NCBI GenBank assembly: GCA_035505375.1
Contig: DATJQV010000028.1
Coordinates: 1-56,440 of the forward strand
From: a bacterium
GTDB lineage: Bacteria; Hydrothermota; Tepidihabitantia; Tepidihabitantales; Tepidihabitantaceae
Length of the DNA: 56,440 nt
Direction of reading: 5' to 3'
The translations under genes and the position numbers were made by a program. Shown piece by piece: positions 25,537 to 35,259 of the stretch (position 1 is its first letter; each line of letters starts with the position of its first letter). The notes below the pieces were generated by a model. That model did not search any database, was not told where the DNA came from, and was given only the letters and a program-made list of their open reading frames with translations.

Positions 25537-25541
25537 ATTCT

Positions 25542-27014
25542 ATGTCTGACATCGTCAACAAGCTCTGGGGCTTCTGCCACACGCTCCGCCACGACGGCAT
25601 CGGCTACCTCGACTACATCGAGCAACTCACCTTCCTGCTGTTCATCAAGATGGCCGACGAGCGCGGCATCGATCTCAGCCGCATGAAACTCCGGTCTGAC
25701 CTGCAACCTGTAACCAATGACTCTGCAACTGCCCGTGGCCTCGTGGATTGCTCCTGGCCCGCGCTGTCCAGGGCGGCCGGCACCGGCCTCATCGACCACT
25801 ACGTCGACGTCATCCGCACCTTGGGCAAGCAGCCCGGCATCCTGGGCGACATCTTCTCCGGCGGCCAATCCCGCTTCCGCAGCCCGGTGAACCTCAAGAA
25901 GCTCATCAGCCTGATTGACGAAACCGAATGGACCACGCTCGGCGTTGACGTGAAGGCCCAGGCATTCGAGGGCCTGCTGGAAAAGGCCGCGGACGAAGGC
26001 AAGAAAGGCGCCGGCCAGTACTTCACCCCCCGCCTGCTCATCGAGTCGCTGGTCCGCTGCGTCAAGCCCGACCCGCGCAAGCACAAAGAGTTCACCATCT
26101 GCGACCCGGGCTGCGGCACCGGCGGCTTCCTGATGTGCGCCTACGAATGGCTCGTGAAGCAGACCAAAGATGGTGCGCTCGACCGCGACTTGGCCAAGCG
26201 CGTGCGCGAGCAGACCTACTTCGGTCAGGACATCGACCCGGCCCCGCGCCGCCTCGCCCTGATGAACCTCTACCTTCACAACCTCACGCCGCACATCAAG
26301 CTCGGGGACTCCATCTACGAAGACCCGGACTCCCGCCGCTTCGACGTCGTGATGACCAACCCGCCCTTCGGCACGCGCGGCGCGAACCAGGCCCCGACCC
26401 GCGACGACTTCACCATCGCCACCAGCAACAAACAGCTCAACTTCGTCCAGCACATCATGACCATCCTCAAGCCCGGCGGCCGCGCCGTGGTCGTCCTGCC
26501 CGACAACTGCCTCTTCGCCGACCAGGCGGGCGAAGTCTTCAAGGTCCTCACCGAAGACTGCGACCTGCACACGGTCCTGCGCCTGCCCAACGGCACCTTC
26601 TCGCCCTACAGCCCCGGCACCAAGACCAACGTCGTCTTCTTCACCAAAGGCTTCCCGACCGAGAACACCTGGATATACGACTGCCGCACCAACGTCCCGC
26701 ACATCACCAAGACAGAGCGCCCGCTCACCGAAGGCCAATTCGCCGAGTTCGAGAAGTGCTTCGGCGACGACCCGAACGGAAGAGCGAAGCGCAAGGAGAA
26801 GGACTCCAAAGAAGACCGTTGGCATTGCTTCGGCATCGAGCAGGTCAAAGAGCGCGGCTACAAGCTCGACGGCCTGAAATGGCTCAAAGACGATTCCCTC
26901 GAAGACGCCTCCGACCTGCCCGAACCTGACGAACTTGCCACCGACGCCATCGAAGAACTCACCGCCGCCGTCAAAGGCCTCAACGCCATCATCAAGAGTC
27001 TTGAGAACTCCTAG
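25542..27014 (+). CDS. hsdM: Type I restriction-modification methyltransferase subunit
   Basis: N6-adenine methyltransferase, 490 residues. The N-terminal helical domain is VNKLWGFCHTLRHDGIGYLDYIEQLTFLLFIKMADERG. Motif I is FTICDPGCGTGGFLM near residue 187, the catalytic motif NPPFG is near residue 273, and GQYFTPRLLIE precedes motif I as in HsdM proteins. Residues about 52-70 (SDLQPVTNDSATARG) have no counterpart in usual HsdM sequences and come from an H-family word, so this is an in-frame insertion in a loop before WPALSRAAGTGLIDHYVD. Together with HsdS it should methylate; with HsdR it should restrict. Confidence 0.95.
   Translation: MSDIVNKLWGFCHTLRHDGIGYLDYIEQLTFLLFIKMADERGIDLSRMKLRSDLQPVTNDSATARGLVDCSWPALSRAAGTGLIDHYVDVIRTLGKQPGILGDIFSGGQSRFRSPVNLKKLISLIDETEWTTLGVDVKAQAFEGLLEKAADEGKKGAGQYFTPRLLIESLVRCVKPDPRKHKEFTICDPGCGTGGFLMCAYEWLVKQTKDGALDRDLAKRVREQTYFGQDIDPAPRRLALMNLYLHNLTPHIKLGDSIYEDPDSRRFDVVMTNPPFGTRGANQAPTRDDFTIATSNKQLNFVQHIMTILKPGGRAVVVLPDNCLFADQAGEVFKVLTEDCDLHTVLRLPNGTFSPYSPGTKTNVVFFTKGFPTENTWIYDCRTNVPHITKTERPLTEGQFAEFEKCFGDDPNGRAKRKEKDSKEDRWHCFGIEQVKERGYKLDGLKWLKDDSLEDASDLPEPDELATDAIEELTAAVKGLNAIIKSLENS
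25696..25732 (+). repeat. H-family words in frame inside hsdM
   Basis: The words CTGACCTGCAACCTGTAACC and ATGACTCTGCAACTGC match the intergenic copies at 25506-25536 and 27040-27066. Here they are translated as part of HsdM and keep the frame open. Confidence 0.65.
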
Positions 27015-27039
27015 CTCTGTCTTCTTCCTTCGCCCTGCT

Positions 27040-27066
27040 CCCTGCAACTCTGCAACCTGTAACCCT
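27040..27066 (+). repeat. H-family words between hsdM and hsdS
   Basis: The words CCCTGCAACTCTGCAACCTG and GTAACCCT occupy the end of the 63-base gap before hsdS, the third plus-strand copy within 1.6 kb. Confidence 0.65.
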
Positions 27067-27077
27067 AGACATCGAAG

Positions 27078-28451
27078 ATGTCGAGAGTGACTCCCTCGTC
27101 AGCGACCGACGACCTGCCGGAAGGCTGGGCCGAGGCGACGATCGGCGACGTGACGGCCATCAACCCGCCAAAGCCAACGGCGCACCTGCTTCCGCACAAG
27201 GCACCAATCACCTTTGTTCCAATGCCAGCGGTAGACGCACACGCTGGTGCTATCGTTGGCGCGACTGACAGAGCCTTCGGCGAAGTCCGCAGCGGTTACA
27301 CGGCTTTTAGGGATGGCGACGTGCTCTTTGCCAAAATCACTCCTTGCATGGAGAACGGCAAGGCCGCCATCGCACGAGGTCTGAAGAATGGACTGGGCTT
27401 CGGGTCCTCGGAATTCCACGTACTGCGGCCGAGCGCGGCTGCGCTGGCCGAGTACTTGTTCTACTACATTCGCCAGGAGAGCTACAGGCGTGAGGCCGAA
27501 GAACACATGACGGGCTCTGTCGGCCAGAAGCGTGTGCCCGCTGACTACGTTGAGAACACCGAGATGCCCCTGCCTCCTTTCGCCGAGCAGCGCCGCATCG
27601 TGGCCAAGGTCGAGGAACTGCTGGCGCAGGTCAATCAGGTTCGGGAACGCCTTGCGCGCGTTCCCGCAATCCTCAAGCGCTTCCGCTCGTCTGTGCTGAC
27701 GCAGGCGTGTGGTGATACTGCGGCTGAGAAGTGGCCAGTTGTCGAATTCGGCTCGGTTATCGAGGAACTCAAGAACGGGACATCCGAGGTCCCGCAATTC
27801 GTCGACACGGACAAGCCGATACTGAGGATCAGTGCTGTCCGGTCGAGGTCTGTGCGGCTAGATGACGTCCGGCACCTGCAAGCGACGTGTGGTGAATTGG
27901 ATGACTACCTCATAGACGACGGCGACTTGTTGTTCACGCGCTACAACGGGAGTCTCGACCTACTTGGTGTGTGTGGTATGGTTAGGAACCTGGGTCGTTC
28001 CCGTGTTTACTATCCTGACAAGCTGATGCGCGTGCGAGTTGATGGCAGCCGGCTTGTGCCGGAATACGCCGAACTGTTCTTCGCTTCGCCACAGGCCCGC
28101 GACCGCATTACGGCAAAGGCCAAGTCGTCGGCTGGTCAGCAAGGCGTGTCTGGTGCTAATATCAAGGCGCAGCCGATTCTACTCCCGCCCGTGTCCGAGC
28201 AACGGAGTATCGTGCGGCGGGTGGAGAAGCTGTTCAAGCTGGCGGACGACATTGAGAAGCAGGTTGAGGCGGCGACGAAGCGGGTGGACAAGCTGACGCT
28301 GGCGATTCTGGCCAAGGCGTTTCGGGGCGAGTTGGTCCCAACCGAAGCCGAACTCGCCCGCAAAGAAAGCCGCTCCTACGAACCCGCGTCGGTGCTGCTG
28401 GAGAGAATCAGACACGAGCGCGCCAAAGCCGAGTCGATAGTCCCGGGATAA
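27078..28451 (+). CDS. hsdS: Type I restriction-modification specificity subunit
   Basis: DNA-recognition subunit, 457 residues, with two target-recognition domains separated by conserved helices. TRD1 covers residues about 12-165 (LPEGWAEATIGDVTAINPPK...MPLPPFAEQRRIVAKVEELL), the central spacer about 170-210 (QVRERLARVPAILKRFRSSVL), TRD2 about 215-380 (ILLPPVSEQRSIVRRVEKLF), and the C-terminal helix about 390-457 (KRVDKLTLAILAKAFRGELV). Two TRDs imply a bipartite target; the bases recognised cannot be read. Last gene of the operon; its stop codon TAA is the loop of a CCGGGA/TCCCGG hairpin. Confidence 0.93.
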   Translation: MSRVTPSSATDDLPEGWAEATIGDVTAINPPKPTAHLLPHKAPITFVPMPAVDAHAGAIVGATDRAFGEVRSGYTAFRDGDVLFAKITPCMENGKAAIARGLKNGLGFGSSEFHVLRPSAAALAEYLFYYIRQESYRREAEEHMTGSVGQKRVPADYVENTEMPLPPFAEQRRIVAKVEELLAQVNQVRERLARVPAILKRFRSSVLTQACGDTAAEKWPVVEFGSVIEELKNGTSEVPQFVDTDKPILRISAVRSRSVRLDDVRHLQATCGELDDYLIDDGDLLFTRYNGSLDLLGVCGMVRNLGRSRVYYPDKLMRVRVDGSRLVPEYAELFFASPQARDRITAKAKSSAGQQGVSGANIKAQPILLPPVSEQRSIVRRVEKLFKLADDIEKQVEAATKRVDKLTLAILAKAFRGELVPTEAELARKESRSYEPASVLLERIRHERAKAESIVPG

Positions 28452-28457
28452 TCCCGG
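28443..28457 (+). terminator. Small hairpin around the hsdS stop codon
   Basis: Stem CCGGGA / TCCCGG with the stop codon TAA as loop. Short and without a T-run, so only a weak terminator candidate. Confidence 0.3.
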
Positions 28458-28849
28458 TGACGCAACAGGCGATTCCTGACGCATGGAAACGCCGAAGGCG
28501 GAACGACGACCGCCGAACTGCCCGACGCCGGCAGCTAACTGACCGGGGTAGTCCGGGCGACGCAACACGGGACGGGAGCACGAGGCCGAGGCCGATAGCA
28601 GTCCAAGCTCAAGCGTAAGCCCAGGCAGCGCTGCCGTAGGCAGCGTGTGAGCAGTTGGTCAGGTATCAGGTAGCAGATGCGGCTGACCGAGCGCGACAGC
28701 CGATGGCAGGAGTGTCAGCGATGATTGCTCAGGCGCGGCATACGAGGGCCATGGGGAATTGGGAGAACGTCCGAGATCGCCTTCGGGCAGGGCTGGTCGG
28801 GTCGAACTCGGCGCCAGGGGAGGCCGGACGAGGAAGTATTTGACCGAAC
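28458..28849. other. Intergenic stretch, no gene recognised
   Basis: The sequence holds two similar segments, CGGTGACGCAACAGG (from 28456) and CGGGCGACGCAACACGG (near 28553). It also has the self-complementary GGCAGCGCTGCC (about 28624-28635) and the words GGTCAGGTATCAGGTAGCAG (about 28658-28677). Nothing here has coding character. Confidence 0.5.
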
Positions 28850-28877
28850 CGGCGTATCGTCTAAACTGGCTCGTCCC
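28850..28877 (+). promoter_or_regulatory. Promoter of the propeller gene at 28928
   Basis: TTGACC at 28850-28855 and TAAACT at 28872-28877 with a 16-bp spacer, about 45 bases before the gene start. Confidence 0.55.
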
Positions 28878-28927
28878 CTTAGCAGTGTAAGCGTTATGCA
28901 ACCAAGTATGACGAAAAGGGAGAAATC

Positions 28928-30361
28928 ATGAGATGCGCAAAACCCATGCTGGCCCTGGGCGTGGTGTGTTTGTTGTCGGGATTGGCTCACTCTGTCTGGG
29001 CCCAGCCGGTGTGGACCCACACCTATGGCGGTTCGAACGCCGATTACGGCTATTCCGTCCAGCAGACCTTTGAAGGCGGCTACATCGTCGTGGGGAATAC
29101 CTGGTCTTACGGGAACGGCGGCTACGACGTCTGGTTCATCAAGACCGATTCCTCCGGGGATACCCTCTGGACCAGGACCTATGGCGGGTCGAACAACGAT
29201 TACGCCTATTCCGTCCAGCAGACCGTTGACAGCGGCTACATTGCCGCGGGAGCGAGCAACTCCTCCGGAAACGGCACCGGGGACGTCTATCTCATCAAGA
29301 CCAATGCTCATGGTGATACCCTCTGGACCAGGATCTATGGTGGACCGAACCCCGACTGGGGTAACTCTGTCCAGCAGACCGCTGACCACGGCTACATCAT
29401 CGCGGGCTATACCGGGTCCTATGGGAACGGTCTCATCGATGTCTGGCTGATCAAGACCGATTCTTCAGGTGACACAATCTGGACCAAAACCTACGGCGGA
29501 ACCGGTAGCGACTATGGTGAGTCTGTCCAGCAGACTTCGGACAAAGGCTACATCGTCGCGGGATACACCAACTCTTACGGGAGCGGCGGCGCCGATGTCT
29601 GGCTCATCAAGACGGATTCTCTGGGAGATACGCTCTGGACCAGGATCTACGGCGGGTCGGGAGGCGATATTGGCCAGTGTGTCCGGCAGACCTCGGACGG
29701 TGGCTACATCGTCGCAGGTTATACCAGTTCTTACGGGAACGGTGCCTCTGATTTCTGGCTCATCAAGACCGATGCGTCAGGGGACACCCTCTGGACCAGG
29801 ACCTATGGCGGGTCGAACAACGATCTGGGCTATTCTGTACAGCAAATCAATGACGGCGGCTACATCCTTGTGGGCTATACCACTTCTTACGGGAACGGCA
29901 ACGGCGATGTCTGGCTCATCAAGACCGATTCCCTGGGAGATACCCTTTGGACCGCGACCTACGGCGGGACCGGCTACGATTACGGTCGCTGCGTCCGGCA
30001 GACCTCGAACGGCGGCTACATCGTTGCGGGATACACCAACTCTTACGGGAACGGCGACTCCGATGTCTGGCTGCTCAAGACCCGCGCGGATGGCAGCGTT
30101 GGCGCAGAAGAGCCACTGCGCCGGCATCCGGTTGCCCTCACTGACTATCTGGTTCAGCCGAATCCATGCGTTTCCTTTGCCCGGGTCCCGGGGCATGAGA
30201 CCGAGTGCTTCATCCTGCGCGACATTACGGGCGGTCAAGTCGCCGTCTGCAAGGGCGACAGAATCGGTGCAGGTCTTCGGCCCGGAGTCTACTTCCTGTC
30301 CCGGGTCGGCGCTAAGACCGGCAAAGCGACCACTGCGACCATCGTCAAGGCGGCCGACTAA
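28928..30361 (+). CDS. Secreted seven-blade propeller protein with C-terminal sorting domain
   Basis: Protein of 477 residues. The signal peptide is MRCAKPMLALGVVCLLSGLAHSVWAQ in two parts (basic start, hydrophobic core, AQ cleavage). Seven repeats of about 49 residues follow, each TYGGSNxDYGYSVQQT, DGGYIVAGYT, YGNGxxDVWLIKTDSxGDTLW. The last 80 residues contain YLVQPNPCVSF, FILRDITGGQV, LRPGVYFLSR and a KxTTATIVKAAD end, a variant of the sorting domain. It is a paralogue of the lipoprotein propeller at 16020-17494, which confirms that seven blades is the norm. Expected at the cell surface; ligand unknown. Confidence 0.85.
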   Translation: MRCAKPMLALGVVCLLSGLAHSVWAQPVWTHTYGGSNADYGYSVQQTFEGGYIVVGNTWSYGNGGYDVWFIKTDSSGDTLWTRTYGGSNNDYAYSVQQTVDSGYIAAGASNSSGNGTGDVYLIKTNAHGDTLWTRIYGGPNPDWGNSVQQTADHGYIIAGYTGSYGNGLIDVWLIKTDSSGDTIWTKTYGGTGSDYGESVQQTSDKGYIVAGYTNSYGSGGADVWLIKTDSLGDTLWTRIYGGSGGDIGQCVRQTSDGGYIVAGYTSSYGNGASDFWLIKTDASGDTLWTRTYGGSNNDLGYSVQQINDGGYILVGYTTSYGNGNGDVWLIKTDSLGDTLWTATYGGTGYDYGRCVRQTSNGGYIVAGYTNSYGNGDSDVWLLKTRADGSVGAEEPLRRHPVALTDYLVQPNPCVSFARVPGHETECFILRDITGGQVAVCKGDRIGAGLRPGVYFLSRVGAKTGKATTATIVKAAD

Positions 30362-30492
30362 GCCGATCCCACCCGGCCATCCGGGCTACACCGTCGCAGC
30401 TCTAGTGCGAGAGTCCGCGGTGACAGGACAGTTCGGATTCCGAGTTCTGGCCTCGATGACAGAGTAAGCGATTCCTAACGTGCGCGGGCCGG

Positions 30493-30520
30493 TCAGCTTA
30501 CGGCTAACAGCTTGCGGCCG
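30493..30520. repeat. Micro-repeat, family E, inverted orientation
   Basis: The words TCAGCTTACGGCTAACAGC and TTGCGGCCG correspond to the complement of the GCCGTAAGCCG words at 13668-13700. It lies in the 226-base gap after the propeller gene. Confidence 0.6.
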
Positions 30521-30551
30521 ACATCGGGCTGCTGGAGGTTTACGCGCCGGG

Positions 30552-30579
30552 TTGCGGCCGGGCGTGTTGTCGCTATAAT
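30552..30579 (+). promoter_or_regulatory. Promoter for a leaderless DUF362 mRNA
   Basis: TTGCGG at 30552-30557 and a perfect TATAAT at 30574-30579 with a 16-bp spacer. The ATG at 30588 follows the -10 box by only 8 bases and has no ribosome site, so the mRNA should begin at or within 2 bases of the start codon. Confidence 0.6.
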
Positions 30580-30587
30580 CACCGCGC

Positions 30588-31697
<1,110 letters not shown>

Positions 31698-31706
31698 GTA
31701 TGAAGG

Positions 31707-31817
31707 CCAAAGGACTAAGGACAAAACAATGACGAAGTGCAGCCGGCGCACCCCAAGGTTTGAGACTTTGTCCTTTCCCTATTGCTTTGTCCTTTGTCAT
31801 TATCACTTTGTCCTTGG
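31707..31817. repeat. Inverted array of GGACAAAG/CTTTGTCC words (family D), copy 1
   Basis: Left arm 31707-31733 has CCAAAGGACTAAGGAC and AAAACAATGAC. Right arm 31764-31817 has GACTTTGTCCTTTCCC, TTGCTTTGTCCTTTGTCATT and CACTTTGTCCTTGG. The last 22 bases of the right arm are complementary to most of the left arm (CCAAGGACAAAGTG...ATGAC), so the RNA or cruciform could fold into a long hairpin. It lies between the DUF362 and GNAT genes; a related array is at 37238-37354. Confidence 0.75.
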
Positions 31818-31883
31818 ACCAGGCGAAGTATCAAGCCCAAGGGACCGGGACAGACCGATGACGAAGCGGGCCGGTTATCTGCG

Positions 31884-32393
31884 GTGAAAGACCACCGCCG
31901 ATACGCCATCCGGCGCGCCGGACGGCGCGACCTGCCGCAGTTGAAGCGGATGCGCGTCGCCCTGCAGGACCTGCTCATCGGCCGGGACCCGCGCGTCTGG
32001 CGGCTGAGCCCGGGTCTGATTGACGGCCTGGAGGATTTCTACTCTCAGATCATGGAGAAGGACCAGAACCGCATCTTCGTCGCGGTCGGGCGGCACGCGG
32101 AGCTGGTCGCCATGTTGGTCGTGCGTATCCTCGACAATTCGAACCTGGACCCGGTGCGCTTCGGCCGCATCGACGATGCATGGGTTGACCCGGAATGGCG
32201 CGAGCGAGGCGTCATGGCCGGCCTGACCTGCGCGGCAGCCAGGTTCCTGGCCGACCACAACGTGTCGATGGTGATGCTGGACTGGGCGAACAACAACCCG
32301 CCCAGCGGGACCTGCTGGCAGAAACTCGGCTTCGCTCCGCTGATGACTATGGGCTTTGCCAGCCCGACCGAGATCCTTTCGCGAAAGGAATGA
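31884..32393 (+). CDS. GNAT-family N-acetyltransferase
   Basis: Protein of 169 residues from GTG 31884 (VKDHRRYAIRRAGRRDLPQL); the open frame further left runs through the D-word array and is unlikely to be coding. GNAT features: RRAGRRDLPQLKRMRVAL (beta1-alpha1), RIFVAVGRHAELVAMLVVRIL, GRIDDAWVDPEWRERGVMAGLTCAAARFL (CoA-binding region), DWANNNPPSGTCWQKLGFAPL. Substrate unknown. Its stop overlaps a possible start of tldD (ATGA at 32390). Confidence 0.8.
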   Translation: MKDHRRYAIRRAGRRDLPQLKRMRVALQDLLIGRDPRVWRLSPGLIDGLEDFYSQIMEKDQNRIFVAVGRHAELVAMLVVRILDNSNLDPVRFGRIDDAWVDPEWRERGVMAGLTCAAARFLADHNVSMVMLDWANNNPPSGTCWQKLGFAPLMTMGFASPTEILSRKE

Positions 32394-32398
32394 CCACC

Positions 32399-33829
32399 AT
32401 GAGCTACAACCTCCCGCCGCAGCTCGAAGACCTGCGCGGGTTCCTGCCCGAACTCGTGGCCGAGGCGGAGAACAAGGTGCCGTACGCGTCGGCGCTGGTC
32501 ACGCAATCAGCCGGTGAGACGGTTTCGAAGAGCCCGGCCGACGAACGCACCAACCCGGTGCCGCCGCGGCCCGGCATCCGCATCTCAGCCTGGGACGGCG
32601 CCACCTTCCATTCCGCGGCCACCAGCCGGATCGACGACCGTGATTACCTGCTCAAACTCACGCGCGAGCTGGTCCAGCCCCTTGCCGTGAGGCACGGCCC
32701 GATGCCCGACCCGGGCTCACCGCTCGACCGTCACTTCCGGAGCGAGTTCAAGGAAGACCCGGAGAAAGTGTCGGCCCAGGAGCGCCGGGCGGTCTGCCGC
32801 CATGCGTTCGAGCAACTGGCCGGGTTCGATAAGCGCATCGTCGCCCCGCGCGCGGTCTACGCCTACGAACGCGAGTACCGTCTCTTCTGCAACCGGACCC
32901 GGCTGCTCTCGTCGGATACCTCCAACGTCGGCTTGTACCTCATACCGGTGGCCTCCGACGGCAGGAAGCAGGTGATGAACTTCAAGGGCTCGGTCGCGCC
33001 CGGCCACGAGGCGGCACGCGTGACGGATGAAACCATCCGCGAAACGGCGGAACTCGCCGTGCAGTACCTGTCCGCGGAGAAGATCCAGGCCGGCGAGTAC
33101 CGCGTCATCCTCGACCCCGACATCACCGGTACGCTCGCTCACGAATCATTCGGCCACGGCTGCGAGGTCGACGCCCTGATGCGCGGCGCGGCGCGGGCCG
33201 CACTCTACATCGGCAGACGGGTCGGGTCGGACCTCGTCAATATTGTTGACTTCGGCGGCCTGCCCGGCCGGCACGGCTCCATCTTCTTCTCGGATGACGG
33301 CGTGCTGGCCGAGGAGCCGGCAGTGCTCGTGAAGGATGGCATCCTGCAGCCGACCCTGATGACCGATCTTTACTCCTACCTCCACATGCACGACCGGATA
33401 CCGGGCCTCAAACTCTCAGCCAACGGCAGGCTGCAGGATTACGACCATCCGATCTACGCGCGGATGACCAACACCTACTTCCTGCCCCGCGAGAAGGAGA
33501 ATGGCGGGATGACCAGGGAAGAGCTGATTGCCAGTTCCGGAGACGCAATCCTCATCGAGCAATTGACCAGCGGGATGGAAGACCCGCTCGGTTGGGGCGT
33601 GCAGCTCCAGGCACTGCGCGGCCGCGAAATAAGCGGCGGGAAGCTGACCGGCAAGCTCTACTACCAGGTCGGCCTGACCGGCTACGTGCCGGACGTGCTG
33701 GCGAGCGTGGACGGGATAACGAATGAGCTCGATGTCAGCTCCGGCGGGGGCTGCGGCAAAGGTCACAAGGAATACGTCCGCGTGTCGTCGGGCGGCCCGT
33801 ACATCCGGTGCCGCATGAAGCTGGGGTGA
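32399..33829 (+). CDS. tldD: TldD-like zinc metallopeptidase
   Basis: Protein of about 476 residues. ATG 32399 has AAAGGA 9 bases upstream; an ATG at 32390 overlapping the GNAT stop is also possible. The zinc-binding motif HESFGH is at about residue 248 in LDPDITGTLAHESFGHGCEVDAL, and later GDAILIEQLTSGMEDPLGWGVQLQ and the SGGGCGKGHKEYVRVSSGGPYIRC tail are typical of TldD/PmbA proteins. TldD forms a complex with TldE that degrades unfolded peptides or matures small modified peptides. The tldE partner follows after 3 bases. Confidence 0.9.
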   Translation: MSYNLPPQLEDLRGFLPELVAEAENKVPYASALVTQSAGETVSKSPADERTNPVPPRPGIRISAWDGATFHSAATSRIDDRDYLLKLTRELVQPLAVRHGPMPDPGSPLDRHFRSEFKEDPEKVSAQERRAVCRHAFEQLAGFDKRIVAPRAVYAYEREYRLFCNRTRLLSSDTSNVGLYLIPVASDGRKQVMNFKGSVAPGHEAARVTDETIRETAELAVQYLSAEKIQAGEYRVILDPDITGTLAHESFGHGCEVDALMRGAARAALYIGRRVGSDLVNIVDFGGLPGRHGSIFFSDDGVLAEEPAVLVKDGILQPTLMTDLYSYLHMHDRIPGLKLSANGRLQDYDHPIYARMTNTYFLPREKENGGMTREELIASSGDAILIEQLTSGMEDPLGWGVQLQALRGREISGGKLTGKLYYQVGLTGYVPDVLASVDGITNELDVSSGGGCGKGHKEYVRVSSGGPYIRCRMKLG

Positions 33830-33832
33830 AGC

Positions 33833-35251
33833 ATGGACTTTGAGAAGATCAAGGCAATCGTAGCGGGGACCGACGGTCTCACCGGCTGGTGTCTGCGCCG
33901 CCGCGAGACTCAATCGACCACCCTCATCCACCTGCCGGGCATCTATAAGGTTGAGGCAGGCAAGTTCGCGCGTCAGCGCAATCCCCACCCGCGCGAGGTC
34001 ATCACCGCCCCGAGCGAGGAAATCTGGGTGACCGTCTACTGCCACCCGCGACGGGACATGACCGGGATGTCCGACATTCCGGATCGTGTCCCAAGCGCCA
34101 CGGGTGAGGCGGTCGGCCAGTTCGTGTCCGACGACGAAGCCGCGGTGAAAGAGACGCTCGCCGGGCTTGTTGCCGCCGCCCTGGCCCAGCCGAACAGACC
34201 TTACCCGCTCGTCGACAAGTCGGCGGTATTCCCTCAGGTGGACCTCGCCGAACGCGAGTTGCTCGAACTGTCACAACCCGCGCTGCAGGCACGGCTCCAG
34301 CGGTTCGCGGACGCGGTCCTGCCCGCGAGCGAGTCCGAACTCGGGATTGAGCTCTCGAACCTGGAGGTATTCGTCCGCAGGATGCGGAATCATGTCGAGA
34401 CCGGCACCGGTATCATCATCGATTATCCCTCGACACTCACCGATGCCGAGCTCTGCTTCATTGCCCGGTTCGGGGACAAGGTCGCTGAGCACACGTCCCG
34501 GCCGCACGCGCGCCGGCTCCGCGACCTCGATCCGCAGGTGCTCGTGACCATCGGCGCAGACTACGCGCGCGGCACGGCCAATGCCAGCGCCCCGCCGCAG
34601 TGGGCGGGCCCGGTCGTGCTGACCGGCACGGCGGCGCACGACTTCATGAAACTCGATTACCAGCCTCTCTCGTGGCACTGCGGCGGCCGCGCCATCTACG
34701 AGAAGATGTCGCGCTACGCGAAAGGAAGGCCGGCCTGGGGTCAAAAGTCGCTCGCCGGGGATGCCGTGACCATCTTCTCGGACCCGCTTGTCCCGTTCGG
34801 TCCGGACTCGCACTTGGAAAGCGATGCCCAACCGGCCCGTCGCACCTGCCTGCTCAAAGACGGCTGCTACGACGAGGTCATCGGCGGCCCGCGATACTAC
34901 CACTACCTCGGCCTGCTTGAACAGGACATGACGCCGTCCGGCCCTCCGGGCAACACGGTTGTCCCGGCCGGGCGCCATCGAACTTGTGACCTCCTTGGCA
35001 CGGGACGGGCCGTGGTCATCCGTGGATTTTCCGACTTCCGCGCGGACCCGACCTCCGGTGACTTTGCTTCCGAAATCCGCCTCGGGGAGGTGCGGGAAGA
35101 TGGTAACGCCAAGCCGTTCAAGGGCGGTCTTCTCATCGGCAACTGGTTCGACGCCCTGGCCGACATCCGGCTCTCGTCCGAGACTGTGGGGCAGGATGGG
35201 TACTACGGGCCAGCCGCAATCCGCGTGGGCGACCTCAAAGTCGCCAGTTAG
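33833..35251 (+). CDS. tldE: TldE/PmbA-like partner protein, carrying a palindromic insertion
   Basis: Protein of 472 residues, non-catalytic partner in the TldD/E protease. It lacks the HExxH motif. Recognisable TldE segments are ELGIELSNLEVFVRRMRNHVETG, GPVVLTGTAAHDFM near the middle and LLIGNWFDALADIRLSSETVG at the end. Residues about 70-92 (HPRRDMTGMSDIPDRVPSA) are encoded by a 40-bp palindrome with flanks that recurs at 49105-49169 in an unrelated gene, so this segment is probably a tolerated insertion. Its distance from tldD implies translational coupling. Confidence 0.88.
   Translation: MDFEKIKAIVAGTDGLTGWCLRRRETQSTTLIHLPGIYKVEAGKFARQRNPHPREVITAPSEEIWVTVYCHPRRDMTGMSDIPDRVPSATGEAVGQFVSDDEAAVKETLAGLVAAALAQPNRPYPLVDKSAVFPQVDLAERELLELSQPALQARLQRFADAVLPASESELGIELSNLEVFVRRMRNHVETGTGIIIDYPSTLTDAELCFIARFGDKVAEHTSRPHARRLRDLDPQVLVTIGADYARGTANASAPPQWAGPVVLTGTAAHDFMKLDYQPLSWHCGGRAIYEKMSRYAKGRPAWGQKSLAGDAVTIFSDPLVPFGPDSHLESDAQPARRTCLLKDGCYDEVIGGPRYYHYLGLLEQDMTPSGPPGNTVVPAGRHRTCDLLGTGRAVVIRGFSDFRADPTSGDFASEIRLGEVREDGNAKPFKGGLLIGNWFDALADIRLSSETVGQDGYYGPAAIRVGDLKVAS
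34041..34104 (+). repeat. Protein-coded palindromic element, copy 1
   Basis: The core 34053-34092 is a 40-bp inverted repeat: left arm GGGACATGACCGGGATGTC, one central C, right arm starting GACATTCCGG and ending CGTGTCCC. Shared flanks with the copy at 49105-49169 are GCCACCCGC on the left and AAGCGYCACSGG on the right. In tldE it is read as RDMTGMSDIPDRVPSA. Two copies in frame in two unrelated genes, in opposite coding orientation, recall Rickettsia palindromic elements. Confidence 0.8.
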
Positions 35252-35259
35252 GAGAAACA

